Assembly (NCBI GenBank): GCA_000989195.1
Contig: LBOA01000007.1
Coordinates: forward strand, 1 to 33,123
Direction: 5' to 3'
DNA: 33,123 nt
Origin: a candidate division TM6 bacterium GW2011_GWF2_30_66
GTDB lineage: Bacteria > Babelota > Babeliae > Babelales > Vermiphilaceae
Shown: positions 1 to 8,789 of the stretch, piece after piece
How the letters are laid out: each line of letters starts with the position of its first letter
Position numbering within the stretch: the first letter of the stretch is position 1
Made by a program: the position numbers and the translations under genes
The notes under the pieces: generated by a model
What the model was told of the DNA's origin: nothing
The model's input: only the letters and a program-made list of their open reading frames with translations
The model's database searches: none

Positions 1-90
1 TGTTGGGCTAAAAAAAGAAAATCTTATGATAGCTTTTTGCATCTTGCTTGTTCTTTAAGGCTTTATAAGATGGCTGGAATTTTCGGATAA
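1..90 (+). pseudogene. 3' end of an IS5-family-like transposase (partial at window edge)
   Basis: The first 90 bases are open in frame 1 and end in TAA at 88-90. The 29 residues read CWAKKRKSYDSFLHLACSLR and then LYKMAGIFG. The pattern W-x-KK-x4-Y-x2-FLHLAC is typical of the extreme C-terminus of IS5-family (IS427-like) DDE transposases. The rest of the gene lies outside the window, so I cannot tell whether it is intact. I did not find a terminal inverted repeat in the 170 bases that follow. The family assignment rests on a short tail and is tentative. Confidence 0.5.
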
Positions 91-262
91 GCTCTAATAA
101 ATACGAAACAAAAAATTATAAAATATAAAAGTCTAAATTTTTTCTTCATACTTCCCTTTCTCCTTAGATTAAAATAAAAAAACAACCCCCATAATTTTTT
201 CTACAGAAGCCCTGCTTTTATTTAAATTTATAATTATCTTTTGATTAACCTACAAACTTAAC
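91..262. other. AT-rich intergenic stretch
   Basis: About 170 bases between the transposase tail and the next gene. They are very AT-rich and hold no ORF, RNA gene or convincing hairpin. The outer end of the insertion sequence should fall here if the transposase call is right. Confidence 0.4.
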
Positions 263-682
263 CTAATAATACAAGTCTTCTAAAAATAATTCAACATCAG
301 TATACGTTCTAAAATGTTTATTATAATCTCCAAGTTTATTTTGTAAATTTTCATGAAATATTTCTGTTTCATTACTAAAATTTTTCAAAAAATATTCTTT
401 CATCTCGTTACTGCAAATAAAAATAACTTCATTTATAATTTCCCTATCAACTTTTATTTTACCGCTGTTAATAAACATTTTAACACCATTAAAATCGTTT
501 CGCTTTAAAGCTAACTCAAAATTATTTTTATTGGCATAGTCAACGTACATATCAACTAAAATTTGTCTTAAACATGGAGCAACTGGATATTCATCACATA
601 AACCTATAGCAAGCAAGTTTGAAGCTAAAGATGTGCAAAAAACAAGAATAATTACTGTTTTTTTTATTTTTTCATTCAACAT
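263..682 (-). CDS. small secreted protein, weakly ankyrin-like
   Basis: A 139-residue protein of unknown function. Residues 1 to about 26 form a signal peptide: Lys-rich start, hydrophobic core VIILVFCTSLASNLLA. The mature part is mostly helical and charged. Around residues 55-100 the pattern FELALKRNDFNGVKMFINSG resembles one degenerate ankyrin repeat, so it may be a shortened relative of the ankyrin proteins in this genome. The ATG is preceded by AAAGGA at a suitable distance. It stands alone, with the divergent dnaJ gene next to it. Export is well supported; function is not. Confidence 0.65.
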   Translation of the reverse strand: MLNEKIKKTVIILVFCTSLASNLLAIGLCDEYPVAPCLRQILVDMYVDYANKNNFELALKRNDFNGVKMFINSGKIKVDREIINEVIFICSNEMKEYFLKNFSNETEIFHENLQNKLGDYNKHFRTYTDVELFLEDLYY

Positions 683-817
683 AAAAAATTCCTTTAATTT
701 TATTATTTAAACCACAATCATTTTACTATAAATTCAAAACAAACACATATATTAACATAACACATCAAAAATTACATACTGTCAACCAAAAGTTTATGTT
801 ATTTTTGCTTAAATTTA

Positions 818-826
818 TGCTATAAT
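818..826 (+). promoter_or_regulatory. extended -10 promoter of dnaJ
   Basis: TGCTATAAT, a consensus -10 with the TGn extension, lies about 50 bases before the dnaJ ATG. There is no good -35 at 16-18 bases, as expected for extended -10 promoters. The same nonamer style recurs at other genes in the window. No heat-shock operator of the CIRCE type is visible. Confidence 0.5.
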
Positions 827-875
827 ATTAAATATATGGCTTATTTTAGGGGTTTAAATCAGGGAATAAATAATT

Positions 876-2015
876 ATGAATAAAAGAGACTACTATGAGA
901 TTTTAGGGGTAAGTAAAACTGCCACTAAAGAAGAAATAAAAAAGGCATATCGACAGCTTGCCATGAAGTATCATCCTGACCGCAATCCAGGTAACAAGGA
1001 AGCTGAAGATAAGTTTAAAGAAGCTGCAAGCGCATATGAAGTACTTTCTGACGATCAAAAACGCAAAAAATATGATCAATATGGCGACTCGGCAGACACC
1101 ATGGGTGGGTTTGGAGGTTATAATGGCCAAGAAATGAATATGGATGACATATTCTCATCTTTTGGCGACATATTCGGAGATATTTTTGGTCAAGGACAGC
1201 AGCAAAAAAAATCTAAAAAAAAGGGTGGGCCAGAACCAAAACATGGACATGATCTACATAAAAGCATAAATATAACATTAAAAGAAGCTTACACCGGAAC
1301 AAAGCAAGAAATTCAATATTATAGATTCTTTCCTTGCGACGCATGCGGAGCAAAAGGAACAAAATCAGGTTCTTCTGCTCAAACATGCAAAAATTGTAAC
1401 GGCGCAGGCCAAATAAACATAAGACAAGGCTTTTTTATGTATTCCCAAACTTGCAGTACCTGCAGAGGCGAAGGCTATATAATTACAGACCCTTGCACAA
1501 GATGTTCTGGCCAATCAAGAATACAAAATTATGACAAATTCACTGTAAATATACCAAAAGGAGTATTTAACGGTGCAGAACTAAGAATTCCTGGTAAAGG
1601 TGATGCTGGAGTTTATGGTGGAAATGCTGGCGACTTATTTATACAAATAAATATAGCGCCTGATAAAAAATTCCAAAGAATGGAAGATGACTTAATTGTA
1701 AAAGTAACGCTAACATACCCACAATTAGTTTTCGGCTCACAAATTGAGATAGAAAATATAGATGGTTCAAAGGTAGCTATTAAAATTCCTAAGGGTTGCC
1801 CTGTCGACGAAAAACTAATTATCCCTGGAAAAGGCTTTGAAAGACTAAGAGGCAAAGGTACCGGCAACTTAGTAGTTATTACACAATGCCATATACCAAA
1901 AAAACTCGATTCGCAGGCTCATGATTTACTTAAAGATTATGCAAAAATTATAGGTGATACACCTACAGAAGAAGCCGGCGGAATTGGCGCATTCTTCAAA
2001 AAGTTTCTTGGTTAA
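876..2015 (+). CDS. dnaJ: chaperone DnaJ (Hsp40)
   Basis: Full-length 379-residue co-chaperone that stimulates DnaK ATPase and delivers unfolded clients in the cytoplasm. The J domain occupies residues 1-70 with HPD at 33-35. A Gly/Phe-rich linker follows (about 75-110). The zinc region has four CxxC pairs: C154/157, C171/174, C193/196 and C207/210. Two beta-rich client-binding domains and a dimerisation tail complete the protein. The fourth zinc motif is CTRCSGQS, with Gln-Ser where the consensus has a final Gly, a small deviation. The gene is monocistronic, with no dnaK or grpE beside it. It has an extended -10 promoter upstream and a hairpin terminator downstream. Confidence 0.98.
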   Translation: MNKRDYYEILGVSKTATKEEIKKAYRQLAMKYHPDRNPGNKEAEDKFKEAASAYEVLSDDQKRKKYDQYGDSADTMGGFGGYNGQEMNMDDIFSSFGDIFGDIFGQGQQQKKSKKKGGPEPKHGHDLHKSINITLKEAYTGTKQEIQYYRFFPCDACGAKGTKSGSSAQTCKNCNGAGQINIRQGFFMYSQTCSTCRGEGYIITDPCTRCSGQSRIQNYDKFTVNIPKGVFNGAELRIPGKGDAGVYGGNAGDLFIQINIAPDKKFQRMEDDLIVKVTLTYPQLVFGSQIEIENIDGSKVAIKIPKGCPVDEKLIIPGKGFERLRGKGTGNLVVITQCHIPKKLDSQAHDLLKDYAKIIGDTPTEEAGGIGAFFKKFLG

Positions 2016-2048
2016 AAATAAATAAATTAATTTATTTAAATATAATTT

Positions 2049-2076
2049 AGGCCCTGTGTAAACGGGGCCTTTTTTT
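2049..2076 (+). terminator. rho-independent terminator after dnaJ
   Basis: A 6-bp perfect stem, AGGCCC (2049-2054) with GGGCCT (2065-2070), closes a 10-base loop and runs into a seven-T tract. It is GC-rich in an AT-rich background and lies 34 bases after the dnaJ stop. Confidence 0.9.
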
Positions 2077-2194
2077 AAGTTAAAATTTGCACTTTTAGAA
2101 AAACACATAACTTGAATAAATTGCAAAATAATGCTAATTTCATGCAAACAAAGAAGCTTATAGTTTAATTATTTATAAAAAAAGGAAAAAGTAG

Positions 2195-4099
2195 ATGTTT
2201 GAAAAAAATTATTTCAAAATTACTTTATTTACACTGACAATATTAATAATACCTACAGTATTTTATTTAATTTATCCAAAAAGTAATCATATACCACTAA
2301 AAGTTCTTTTTGGTACGCCTGCAAAGTCTGGACTAAAGATCTCTCCTGATGGGAAAAAACTATCTTATCTTGCTCCAACTAATGGCGATGGCATGCGCAA
2401 TATCTGGGTAAAAACAATAGGTCAAGATGACGATAGAGCAATAACAATACAAAAAGAAAGAGATATAGTCCAATATATATGGGCTTTTGATAATGAACAT
2501 CTATTTTACATTCAAGATAATAACGGAGATGAAAATTATCACATATATAAAGTAAACATAAACACTAAAGAAACAAAAGATCTAACTCCCTTCCAAAATA
2601 CAAGAGCAAGTTTTTTATCTTACGAAAAACATTTACCAAATCAAATGATAATTACACTCAACATGCGAAACAAAAAAGTTTTTGATGTATACAAAATAGA
2701 TCTAAAAACAGATATCTTAATTTTAATTGCGCAAAATCCTGGAAATATCGATTCTTGGCTTACAGACTTTAGCAATAACATTAAAGCTGCAACAATAGCA
2801 AAACCAGATGGCCGATACGATGCTCTCGTAAAAGATAATAATAATAGTAACTGGAGAAAAATAGCGTCTTGGAGTCTAGAAGAAGATAGAAGCAAACTTT
2901 TGCATTTCTCAAGAGATGGCCAATTTATTTATGCATGTGATTCACGAGATTCAGATACAACTAGGCTTGTAAAAATTAATTTCAAAACAGGAAAAACTGA
3001 AGTTGTTTTTTCAGATCTAAATTACGATTTTGATGACATAATAAAAAATCAAGACACAAATGAACTACTTGCAGGCTATTATCAAAAAGAAAAGAAAGAA
3101 TGGATTTTTTTCAATAAAAAATTTGAAAGCGATATGAAACTCGCCATGAAATTAGATACCGGTGATATTAGTCTACAAAGCAGAGACAGCCAAGACAAAA
3201 AATGGATTATCGTTTTTATAAAAGATAATGGGCCAATTTCTTACTGGTTATTCGATAGAGAAACAAAAAAAGGCGAATTTCTATTTTATAATATGCCAGA
3301 ACTAAATAAATATAAACTTGCGAATACAGAACCTATATCTTTTATATCAAGAGATAACATAAAAATAAACGGCTATCTAACTTGCCCTATAAATAAAAAG
3401 TGCAAAAATTTACCAATGGTTCTTTTTGTTCACGGCGGACCATGGACTAGAGATAACTGGGGCTATAATCCTGTTTCACAATTATTTGCAAATCGTGGGT
3501 ATGCAGTTTTGCAAGTTAATTTCAGAGGTTCAACAGGGTATGGTAAAAACTTTTTAAATTATGGCAACAAGCAGTGGGGAAAAAATATGCAAAATGATTT
3601 AACCGATGCTGTAAATTGGGCAGTTTCAACCGGATTAGCAAACCCAAAAAAAGTTGCAATATACGGCGGATCTTATGGCGGATACGCAGCACTTGCTGGC
3701 GCAGCACTAACACCTGATATTTTCTGCTGCGCAATAGATATTGTTGGTCCAAGTAATTTAATAACTCTTTTGCAATCAATACCCCCATATTGGAGTACTG
3801 GAAAATATATGTTCCAAAAACGTGTTGGAGACTTAGAAACTGAGAAAGAATTTTTGCAATCCATATCACCGCTATTTCATGCAGATAAAATAAAAATTCC
3901 AGTTATGGTGGTTCAAGGTGCAAATGACCCTAGAGTTAAGCAAGCTGAATCTGAACAAATAGTTGAAGCTATGAAAAAAAATGGCGTTAATTACGAGTAT
4001 TTGCTATTTACAGATGAAGGCCATGGATTACTAAAAGAAGTAAATAAACTTAAATTTTATCAAGCTGCCGAAAAATTTTTGACTAAATACTTAGGATAA
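2195..4099 (+). CDS. S9-family serine peptidase (acylaminoacyl/dipeptidyl peptidase type)
   Basis: 634 residues with prolyl-oligopeptidase architecture. Residues 8-28 form an N-terminal hydrophobic anchor or signal. Residues about 40-360 are a beta-propeller that gates substrate entry, including a TolB-like SPDGKKLSYLAP near the start. The C-terminal alpha/beta-hydrolase has an HGGPW oxyanion segment, the nucleophile Ser493 in GGSYGG, Asp578 in QGANDPRV and His610 in EGHG. All triad residues are present, so it should cleave short peptides outside the inner membrane. In a host-dependent bacterium it probably helps supply amino acids from peptides. It is a single gene between dnaJ and a convergent gene. 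The exact S9 subfamily is not certain. Confidence 0.93.
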   Translation: MFEKNYFKITLFTLTILIIPTVFYLIYPKSNHIPLKVLFGTPAKSGLKISPDGKKLSYLAPTNGDGMRNIWVKTIGQDDDRAITIQKERDIVQYIWAFDNEHLFYIQDNNGDENYHIYKVNINTKETKDLTPFQNTRASFLSYEKHLPNQMIITLNMRNKKVFDVYKIDLKTDILILIAQNPGNIDSWLTDFSNNIKAATIAKPDGRYDALVKDNNNSNWRKIASWSLEEDRSKLLHFSRDGQFIYACDSRDSDTTRLVKINFKTGKTEVVFSDLNYDFDDIIKNQDTNELLAGYYQKEKKEWIFFNKKFESDMKLAMKLDTGDISLQSRDSQDKKWIIVFIKDNGPISYWLFDRETKKGEFLFYNMPELNKYKLANTEPISFISRDNIKINGYLTCPINKKCKNLPMVLFVHGGPWTRDNWGYNPVSQLFANRGYAVLQVNFRGSTGYGKNFLNYGNKQWGKNMQNDLTDAVNWAVSTGLANPKKVAIYGGSYGGYAALAGAALTPDIFCCAIDIVGPSNLITLLQSIPPYWSTGKYMFQKRVGDLETEKEFLQSISPLFHADKIKIPVMVVQGANDPRVKQAESEQIVEAMKKNGVNYEYLLFTDEGHGLLKEVNKLKFYQAAEKFLTKYLG

Positions 4100-4133
4100 A
4101 AACAAAAACCATATTGCGTCAAAAATAAATGCC

Positions 4134-4159
4134 GGCTCTAAAATAAAATTTTTAGAGCC
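4134..4159. terminator. bidirectional hairpin between convergent genes
   Basis: A perfect 10-bp stem, GGCTCTAAAA with TTTTAGAGCC, around a 6-base loop. It lies between two converging genes that end at 4099 and 4168. There is no long T tract on either side, so termination efficiency is uncertain, but stem and position fit a shared terminator. Confidence 0.6.
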
Positions 4160-4167
4160 AATACAGC

Positions 4168-5508
4168 TTACTTTAATACCTTATATCCCTCTTTTTTATA
4201 TGCATCTATCAAAAGATTACACTTACCAAAAAATATTTTATTATCATCAAGCTGATAAATCAAAGCATTTTTAGAAACTGTAGATTTAATAATATCATAA
4301 AATGAATATCTCTGACTCTGGCTCATACTTATATTTATTTTATGATTTTCAAGAGAACAACAAAATTTATCTTGCCATATTACAGGCCAATTAAGACATA
4401 AATCAAGAGATCTAATGAAATTTGCTCTATCTTTATAACCCTTGTAAGAATTTATACAAGAAAATAAGCAATCTCTTTTTAAATTACAAAAATTAGTATT
4501 AATATTTTTATCAAAATCTAAATTATCACTCTTATAAAAAATCTTGGGATAACCTTCATATGGCAACAAAAATACAATTTCACAAGCTTTTTGATCTTTT
4601 ACGCTAACATGATTTACATAAATTGGATCTTTAGTTTCAAGAAGCTCTGCAAATAATTTCATAGGATCAATCAAAAGTAAAATATCTACCCTATTTTTAC
4701 CCCATGTTTTTAAAAAATCAAAATAAGTTGTATAAGAATTAATTTTTTTTATACAATTACAAGACTTTGCTAGCTTACAAAAAGCGCAGAGAGAGTCTTT
4801 TTCATCAAAACTTTCACCTTTTTTCCTGCAAAATGTTTTTAAAAAATCATCTACGTCAATTCCGTTATTAATACTTATATTACTAGTATTTGCATAACCC
4901 AAATCGATCAAATTAACATTAATATTTTTAAACCCAGCCGCTACAAGCCCCTTAATTATCAAATAATCCTGTAAAAGCTTCCCAGATCCAAACGAAACAT
5001 AAACAAGTTCTTTATTTTTGTCCCTACCTGCAAGCTCATTAATAATATGTGTTACTAAATAAAGACGAGTACTAGCCCTTGCTTTTCGACACGAACACCA
5101 ATCAAATTTATTCTTTAAATCCTGCTTTTTTACTCCTGTGACCTTACTTTTGGTTGAAACCCTGCAATTTAGATACTCATCAAAAATAGACTGAGTAATT
5201 TTTTTAGAAATATTTGGAAAAGTGTAATCATATGCCCCATTATTCTTGTTTTTTACATATAAATTATTAATAATATAATTTTTGTTTTTTTTATATAAAC
5301 TTTTATTATTAATATTTTTAAGACCCTTAATTTCTATAAAATTTTTATTAATAAACTCTTTTATAGACTCTAAGTAACTTTTATTTATATTTATATTTTT
5401 ATCTAATTTGTTATTAATATTTTTTTGTGCAAACTCACACAGTGCTATTGGACGCAATAAAATTAAACAAAACAATAACAAAAATAAAAAAATTATCTTT
5501 TTTACCAT
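4168..5508 (-). CDS. secreted Cys-rich protein with methyltransferase-like core
   Basis: 446 residues, function unknown. A longer ATG at 5523 adds MGGWA, but a run of six G's lies just before the ATG at 5508, so I take 5508 as the start. Residues about 1-25 are a signal peptide (KKIIFLFLLLFCLILL). A low-complexity Asn/Lys stretch follows. The middle has VYVSFGSGKLLQDYL and then NVNLIDLGY, which resembles motif I and the acidic end of strand 2 in Rossmann SAM methyltransferases. It also has IDILLLIDP-like strand patterns and a Cys cluster CAFCKLAKSCNC. Exported methyltransferases are rare, so the core could be degenerate or act on host targets. There is no operon partner on this strand except the next secreted gene, about 140 bases upstream. 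Confidence 0.6.
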   Translation of the reverse strand: MVKKIIFLFLLLFCLILLRPIALCEFAQKNINNKLDKNININKSYLESIKEFINKNFIEIKGLKNINNKSLYKKNKNYIINNLYVKNKNNGAYDYTFPNISKKITQSIFDEYLNCRVSTKSKVTGVKKQDLKNKFDWCSCRKARASTRLYLVTHIINELAGRDKNKELVYVSFGSGKLLQDYLIIKGLVAAGFKNINVNLIDLGYANTSNISINNGIDVDDFLKTFCRKKGESFDEKDSLCAFCKLAKSCNCIKKINSYTTYFDFLKTWGKNRVDILLLIDPMKLFAELLETKDPIYVNHVSVKDQKACEIVFLLPYEGYPKIFYKSDNLDFDKNINTNFCNLKRDCLFSCINSYKGYKDRANFIRSLDLCLNWPVIWQDKFCCSLENHKINISMSQSQRYSFYDIIKSTVSKNALIYQLDDNKIFFGKCNLLIDAYKKEGYKVLK

Positions 5509-5650
5509 TGCCCATCCCCCCATTATTATTTAGACATGCAACCTCAACCTTAAAATACCAAAAATAATATTATTTGATCAATAAATTAACCATAAAAGTC
5601 TAATAACATTAGATATGAATTAAAAGCTATTTGTTTTATTTTTTATATAA

Positions 5651-6607
5651 TTATTTATCTTTAATTTTATAATCTATCTCATATCCCCTGAAAAATGCCA
5701 TATCATTTGTAAAAATATCTTTTTTTAATTTTTCGCCATTTTTTAATTTTTCTAAATAACATCTCTTCTCATGCCCTTCACCACCGGCAATATAAATAAA
5801 ATCTTTTACTTTTTTACTATATCTAGGCACAGAGCCAAGATCAATCTCTTTTGCTACCAAACCATATCTATTAATAATAGAATCCAAAACAAGCTTTACA
5901 ATAATATTTTTTTCGTTTTTTTCTCCTGGAATTAGAACAAAATAAACAACTATTGTAGCTATAGAACCATTAACCATATCACTGTCTTTAAAAGGCTTGG
6001 CAAGGAACTTAAACGCACATAAATACTTTTTACACTCACTATTTGTTATCATAAATTTTTCAAAATCCTCAATAAAAGACTTATAGTATTCCTGTTTTAT
6101 CTGAAAATGAATCTTGTATCTGCCAGAAGATGCAACTAGAGCCTCGTCCTGTATTTTTAAAAAATCTTTTTGGTGTAACAACTCAAACTGCTTTCTCATA
6201 CATCCTAAACCTTCAGGAGAAATCTTATTTTCCTCTGGTATTTCCCCGTTCTGTATATCCATAAATAAAAAATTAAAACGTAAATTTTCAAACAACTCTT
6301 TATTTAAATATTCTGGATAATAACTTACCCAATCAGTTACTGGCCATACAAAAAATTTTGATTTCTTTTCTTCTTTTATTAAAAATGTTTCTTTCATCAT
6401 TTCTTCACCATCTTTTCTATATACATATATCCAATGAGGTTTTTCTTTTACTAAAAAATCTTTTGGTATTTTAATAGACTTATAACCTTTATACTCGCTA
6501 GCCTTTGGCTTAAAAACTGTATCCTTTTTTTTAAAAAATGCTTGAGAAAAATTTGTAAAAAAAATAGTGAATATCAAAAATATAAATTTAAAACTTATTC
6601 TTTTCAT
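5651..6607 (-). CDS. secreted protein of unknown function
   Basis: 318 residues. Residues 1-23 are a clear signal peptide (KRISFKFIFLIFTIFFTNF, then SQA before the mature FFKKKD). The mature protein is soluble, Lys- and Phe-rich, with no repeat, no membrane segment and no motif I recognise. AGAGGG stands at a good distance before the ATG. It shares strand and export signal with the next secreted gene, 140 bases downstream, so the two may be cotranscribed. Confidence 0.65.
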   Translation of the reverse strand: MKRISFKFIFLIFTIFFTNFSQAFFKKKDTVFKPKASEYKGYKSIKIPKDFLVKEKPHWIYVYRKDGEEMMKETFLIKEEKKSKFFVWPVTDWVSYYPEYLNKELFENLRFNFLFMDIQNGEIPEENKISPEGLGCMRKQFELLHQKDFLKIQDEALVASSGRYKIHFQIKQEYYKSFIEDFEKFMITNSECKKYLCAFKFLAKPFKDSDMVNGSIATIVVYFVLIPGEKNEKNIIVKLVLDSIINRYGLVAKEIDLGSVPRYSKKVKDFIYIAGGEGHEKRCYLEKLKNGEKLKKDIFTNDMAFFRGYEIDYKIKDK

Positions 6608-6702
6608 GCAAAGCCCTCTTTAATTTTAAAAAACTCAATAATTTAAATATTTTCAAACTAATAATATAATATCTATATTTTCATATAAAACACAATTTTA
6701 AT

Positions 6703-6853
6703 TACTCACAAATAAACTAAACGCTCATGCCAAGCTTTTTTCTACTCTTTTGAGATATTTTAAGCTCTCTATTTTGCTCAAAACCCTTTTTATTAATCAA
6801 ATAATAAAAAAATTCCCTATCGGCCCCTTTAACAACCGCCTGCTCATGCGCTT
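6703..6853. repeat. direct repeat, left copy: 3' end of the NurA-domain gene
   Basis: 151 bases that match 7597-7747 without gaps at about 141 positions. On the minus strand it still encodes the last ~45 residues of the NurA-domain protein and its own stop (TAG instead of TAA). Five codon differences are synonymous; the only amino-acid changes are two adjacent codons (Glu-Leu for Gly-Met). It lies on the far side of the hicAB module. Confidence 0.9.
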
Positions 6854-6899
6854 ATGTAATAACCCCGGAGAACCTATTCCTTTTGGCTATTTACAATGG

Positions 6900-6908
6900 T
6901 GCTATAAT
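6900..6908 (+). promoter_or_regulatory. extended -10 promoter of hicAB
   Basis: TGCTATAAT about 60 bases before the hicA GTG start, with no good -35. HicB proteins usually repress their own promoter through the C-terminal DNA-binding domain, so the AT-rich stretch at 6909-6960 is the likely operator. I see no clean palindrome there. Confidence 0.5.
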
Positions 6909-6966
6909 GTGGTACTATTTTATTTATAATAAGTATTATTGTTTAATATTAGAAAACTAGGTACAC

Positions 6967-7230
6967 GTGAATAAAAAACAAAGAGAAATGTTAAAAGCTA
7001 TTTTTGAAGAGCCAACTCTCTCAAATGTAAAATGGGCCAATATTGAGTCTCTTTTTAAGAATCTTGACGCAGAAATAAGTGAAGGAAACGGATCAAGAAT
7101 ACGCGTTATTCTTAATTGAATAAAGGCCGTTTTTCACAGGCCGCATCCGAGAAAAGAGACTGATAAAGGAGCTTTAGTGTCGGTACGTAGGTTTCTAGAA
7201 AATGCAGGGATAAGATATGATGAAATATAA
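6967..7230 (+). pseudogene. hicA: HicA-type mRNA interferase toxin, interrupted by a nonsense codon
   Basis: Reading from GTG 6967 gives 50 residues, then TGA at 7117-7119, then 36 residues in the same frame to TAA at 7228-7230. The two halves together match the HicA family: EGNGSRIRVILN before the stop, AVFHRPHPRKETDKGA and SVRRFLENAG after it. The stop replaces a position where family members usually have Gly (LNG), so a single GGA to TGA change explains it. HicA folds like a double-stranded-RNA-binding domain and cleaves mRNA; the fragment lacks half the fold and should be inactive. The 3' end overlaps hicB by 14 bases, the normal module layout. GC content looks higher than in the neighbours, which suggests transfer. 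Confidence 0.85.
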
Positions 7231-7534
7231 AGGTTATTTGGGCGAAGTTACTTATGATGCAGAAGCAAAAATATTCCACGGTGAAGTCCTTGGCCTAAAA
7301 GACGTAATAACGTTTCAAGGCACAACCGTAAACGAATTAGAAAAAGCATTCAAAGATTCAATCGATGACTACATTAATTGGTGCAAAGAACGCGGCGAAG
7401 AACCTGAAAAAACATTTTCAGGAAATATTAGAATACGAATCTCGCCTGACCTTCATGCAAAACTTTCGCAAGCCGCTACAATTAAGGGTTTAAGCTTAAA
7501 TTCTTTAATTATTGATAAATTACAAAAAAAATAA
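7217..7534 (+). CDS. hicB: HicB-family antitoxin
   Basis: 105 residues, apparently intact. The N-terminal half (YKGYLGEVTYDAEAKIFHGE, then DVITFQGTTVNELEKAFKDS) is the partial RNase-H-like fold that binds HicA. The C-terminus (RIRISPDLHAKLSQAATIKG and following) is a ribbon-helix-helix-type DNA-binding domain. It should neutralise HicA and repress the module. Because hicA is broken, it is now an orphan antitoxin, possibly still able to block related toxins. ATG codons at 7217 and 7220 are both possible, with AGGGAT just upstream inside hicA. Confidence 0.92.
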   Translation: MMKYKGYLGEVTYDAEAKIFHGEVLGLKDVITFQGTTVNELEKAFKDSIDDYINWCKERGEEPEKTFSGNIRIRISPDLHAKLSQAATIKGLSLNSLIIDKLQKK

Positions 7535-7596
7535 ATAATAATTTCTAAAATCGGGGGTCACAGCTAATAAAAATCGTGGCTCACCATTTTTTATTT

Positions 7597-7747
7597 TACT
7601 CACAAATAAATTAAACGCTCATGCCAAGCTTTTTTCTACTTTTTTGAGATATTTTCATGCCTCTATTTTGCTCAAAACCCTTTTTATTAATCAAATAATA
7701 AAAAAATTCCCTATCGGCCCCCTTTACAACAGCTTGCTCATGCGCTT
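7597..7747. repeat. direct repeat, right copy: inside the intact NurA-domain gene
   Basis: The in-place copy of the 151-base repeat. It covers the C-terminal codons and stop of the NurA-domain gene plus 14 bases beyond. Together with 6703-6853 it brackets the hicAB module. Confidence 0.9.
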
Positions 7748-8789
7748 CGGCAATTGCTACAGGATAGCCCATGCCTTTAATCGTCTGATCAGCAATAATA
7801 GTCGCAACTTGATCAACTTTCTCTTGATCATTTGCGATCCAAGCCGGAATCTCTATACGCGCAATTTCATGCCCAATATTAATATAAAAAAAATGTGGCT
7901 TTAGATGCTCAGGATAATACTCAGTAATTTTTGAAGTATTTTTAAAAATAATTGTTCGCTCAAACTCTTTTAGATAAAATCCAGCTATCGTGGCATCAGA
8001 AATACAATCTACAACTTTATATGCCTGTGAATCTTCAACATTAAAATCACATAACGCAACCCTAATTAAACTTAAAAGCTCTTTACTTTTAGTCAAACTT
8101 ATATATCCAGCCATAAGAACTTTGTCTTCATAAAACTTATTCATTATGCTCAAATATTTTTCTAAAAAATACTTTTTAACACTTTCTGCTTTTGCCTCGA
8201 GGTGCCAAAATATAATAGATCCATCAAACAAAAAAACCATAGGCAAATTTAATTTTACATACTCAGTCGCCAGATCATAACCTGCGATAAATTCATAATC
8301 TTGTCTGCTACAATTTACCAAATCAACAGGACTATCTTGAAAGTCATCAAATAACAAGTCGCTAAACACATGTGGCTCTGAATTAAAATAGACGCGTTTT
8401 TCTTGAAAATTTTGCCCCGCTTCTATAACCTGCCCATCTAACCCAACTCGCCCAGTCTCAATGCCATAATTTATTGCTACATACCCGATATTTATCAAAT
8501 GACAAAAAGTACCAGAATGCCTGTCTGGATAAATTTGTGAACCGTCAGAAGATAAAATAACATACTTATCTATACTTTTTTTCACCTCAAAAACATCGCA
8601 TAAATCACCATACCAATCTGGAATAATCAATTTTGATTGCGTTAGGTGTTTAATTTTATATTTAAAAACAGGATCTTTTGAAATTTTATCCCAAACTTCT
8701 TTTGCTATATTTATTTCATGAGAGAAATCTACGAATAGTTTATCTGAAACTTCGTTTATCTCTTTTATTAACTTACACCGGTCAAGCAT
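7611..8789 (-). CDS. NurA-domain nuclease
   Basis: 392 residues from ATG 8789. A longer frame exists, but it only runs through the upstream gene; AAGG precedes this ATG, which overlaps the sufU stop by 8 bases and implies translational coupling. Family landmarks: ILSSDGSQIYPDRH (Asp82), FLFDGSIIFW (Asp189), and near the end GYPVAIAEAHEQA (Tyr342, His350). In NurA these acidic, Tyr and His residues build the Mn-dependent 5'-3' nuclease site. NurA proteins normally work with the HerA/FtsK-like translocase in DNA end resection; no herA is in the window. The last 45 codons are duplicated beyond hicAB. Confidence 0.85.
   Translation of the reverse strand: MLDRCKLIKEINEVSDKLFVDFSHEINIAKEVWDKISKDPVFKYKIKHLTQSKLIIPDWYGDLCDVFEVKKSIDKYVILSSDGSQIYPDRHSGTFCHLINIGYVAINYGIETGRVGLDGQVIEAGQNFQEKRVYFNSEPHVFSDLLFDDFQDSPVDLVNCSRQDYEFIAGYDLATEYVKLNLPMVFLFDGSIIFWHLEAKAESVKKYFLEKYLSIMNKFYEDKVLMAGYISLTKSKELLSLIRVALCDFNVEDSQAYKVVDCISDATIAGFYLKEFERTIIFKNTSKITEYYPEHLKPHFFYINIGHEIARIEIPAWIANDQEKVDQVATIIADQTIKGMGYPVAIAEAHEQAVVKGADREFFYYLINKKGFEQNRGMKISQKSRKKLGMSV

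Noticed and set aside
7117-7119. In-frame TGA in hicA read as Gly or Trp (recoded UGA)
   Set aside because: TGA ends sufU (8782-8784) and the toxin gene (14809-14811), Trp is TGG throughout, and no other real gene has internal TGA. A nonsense mutation is simpler.
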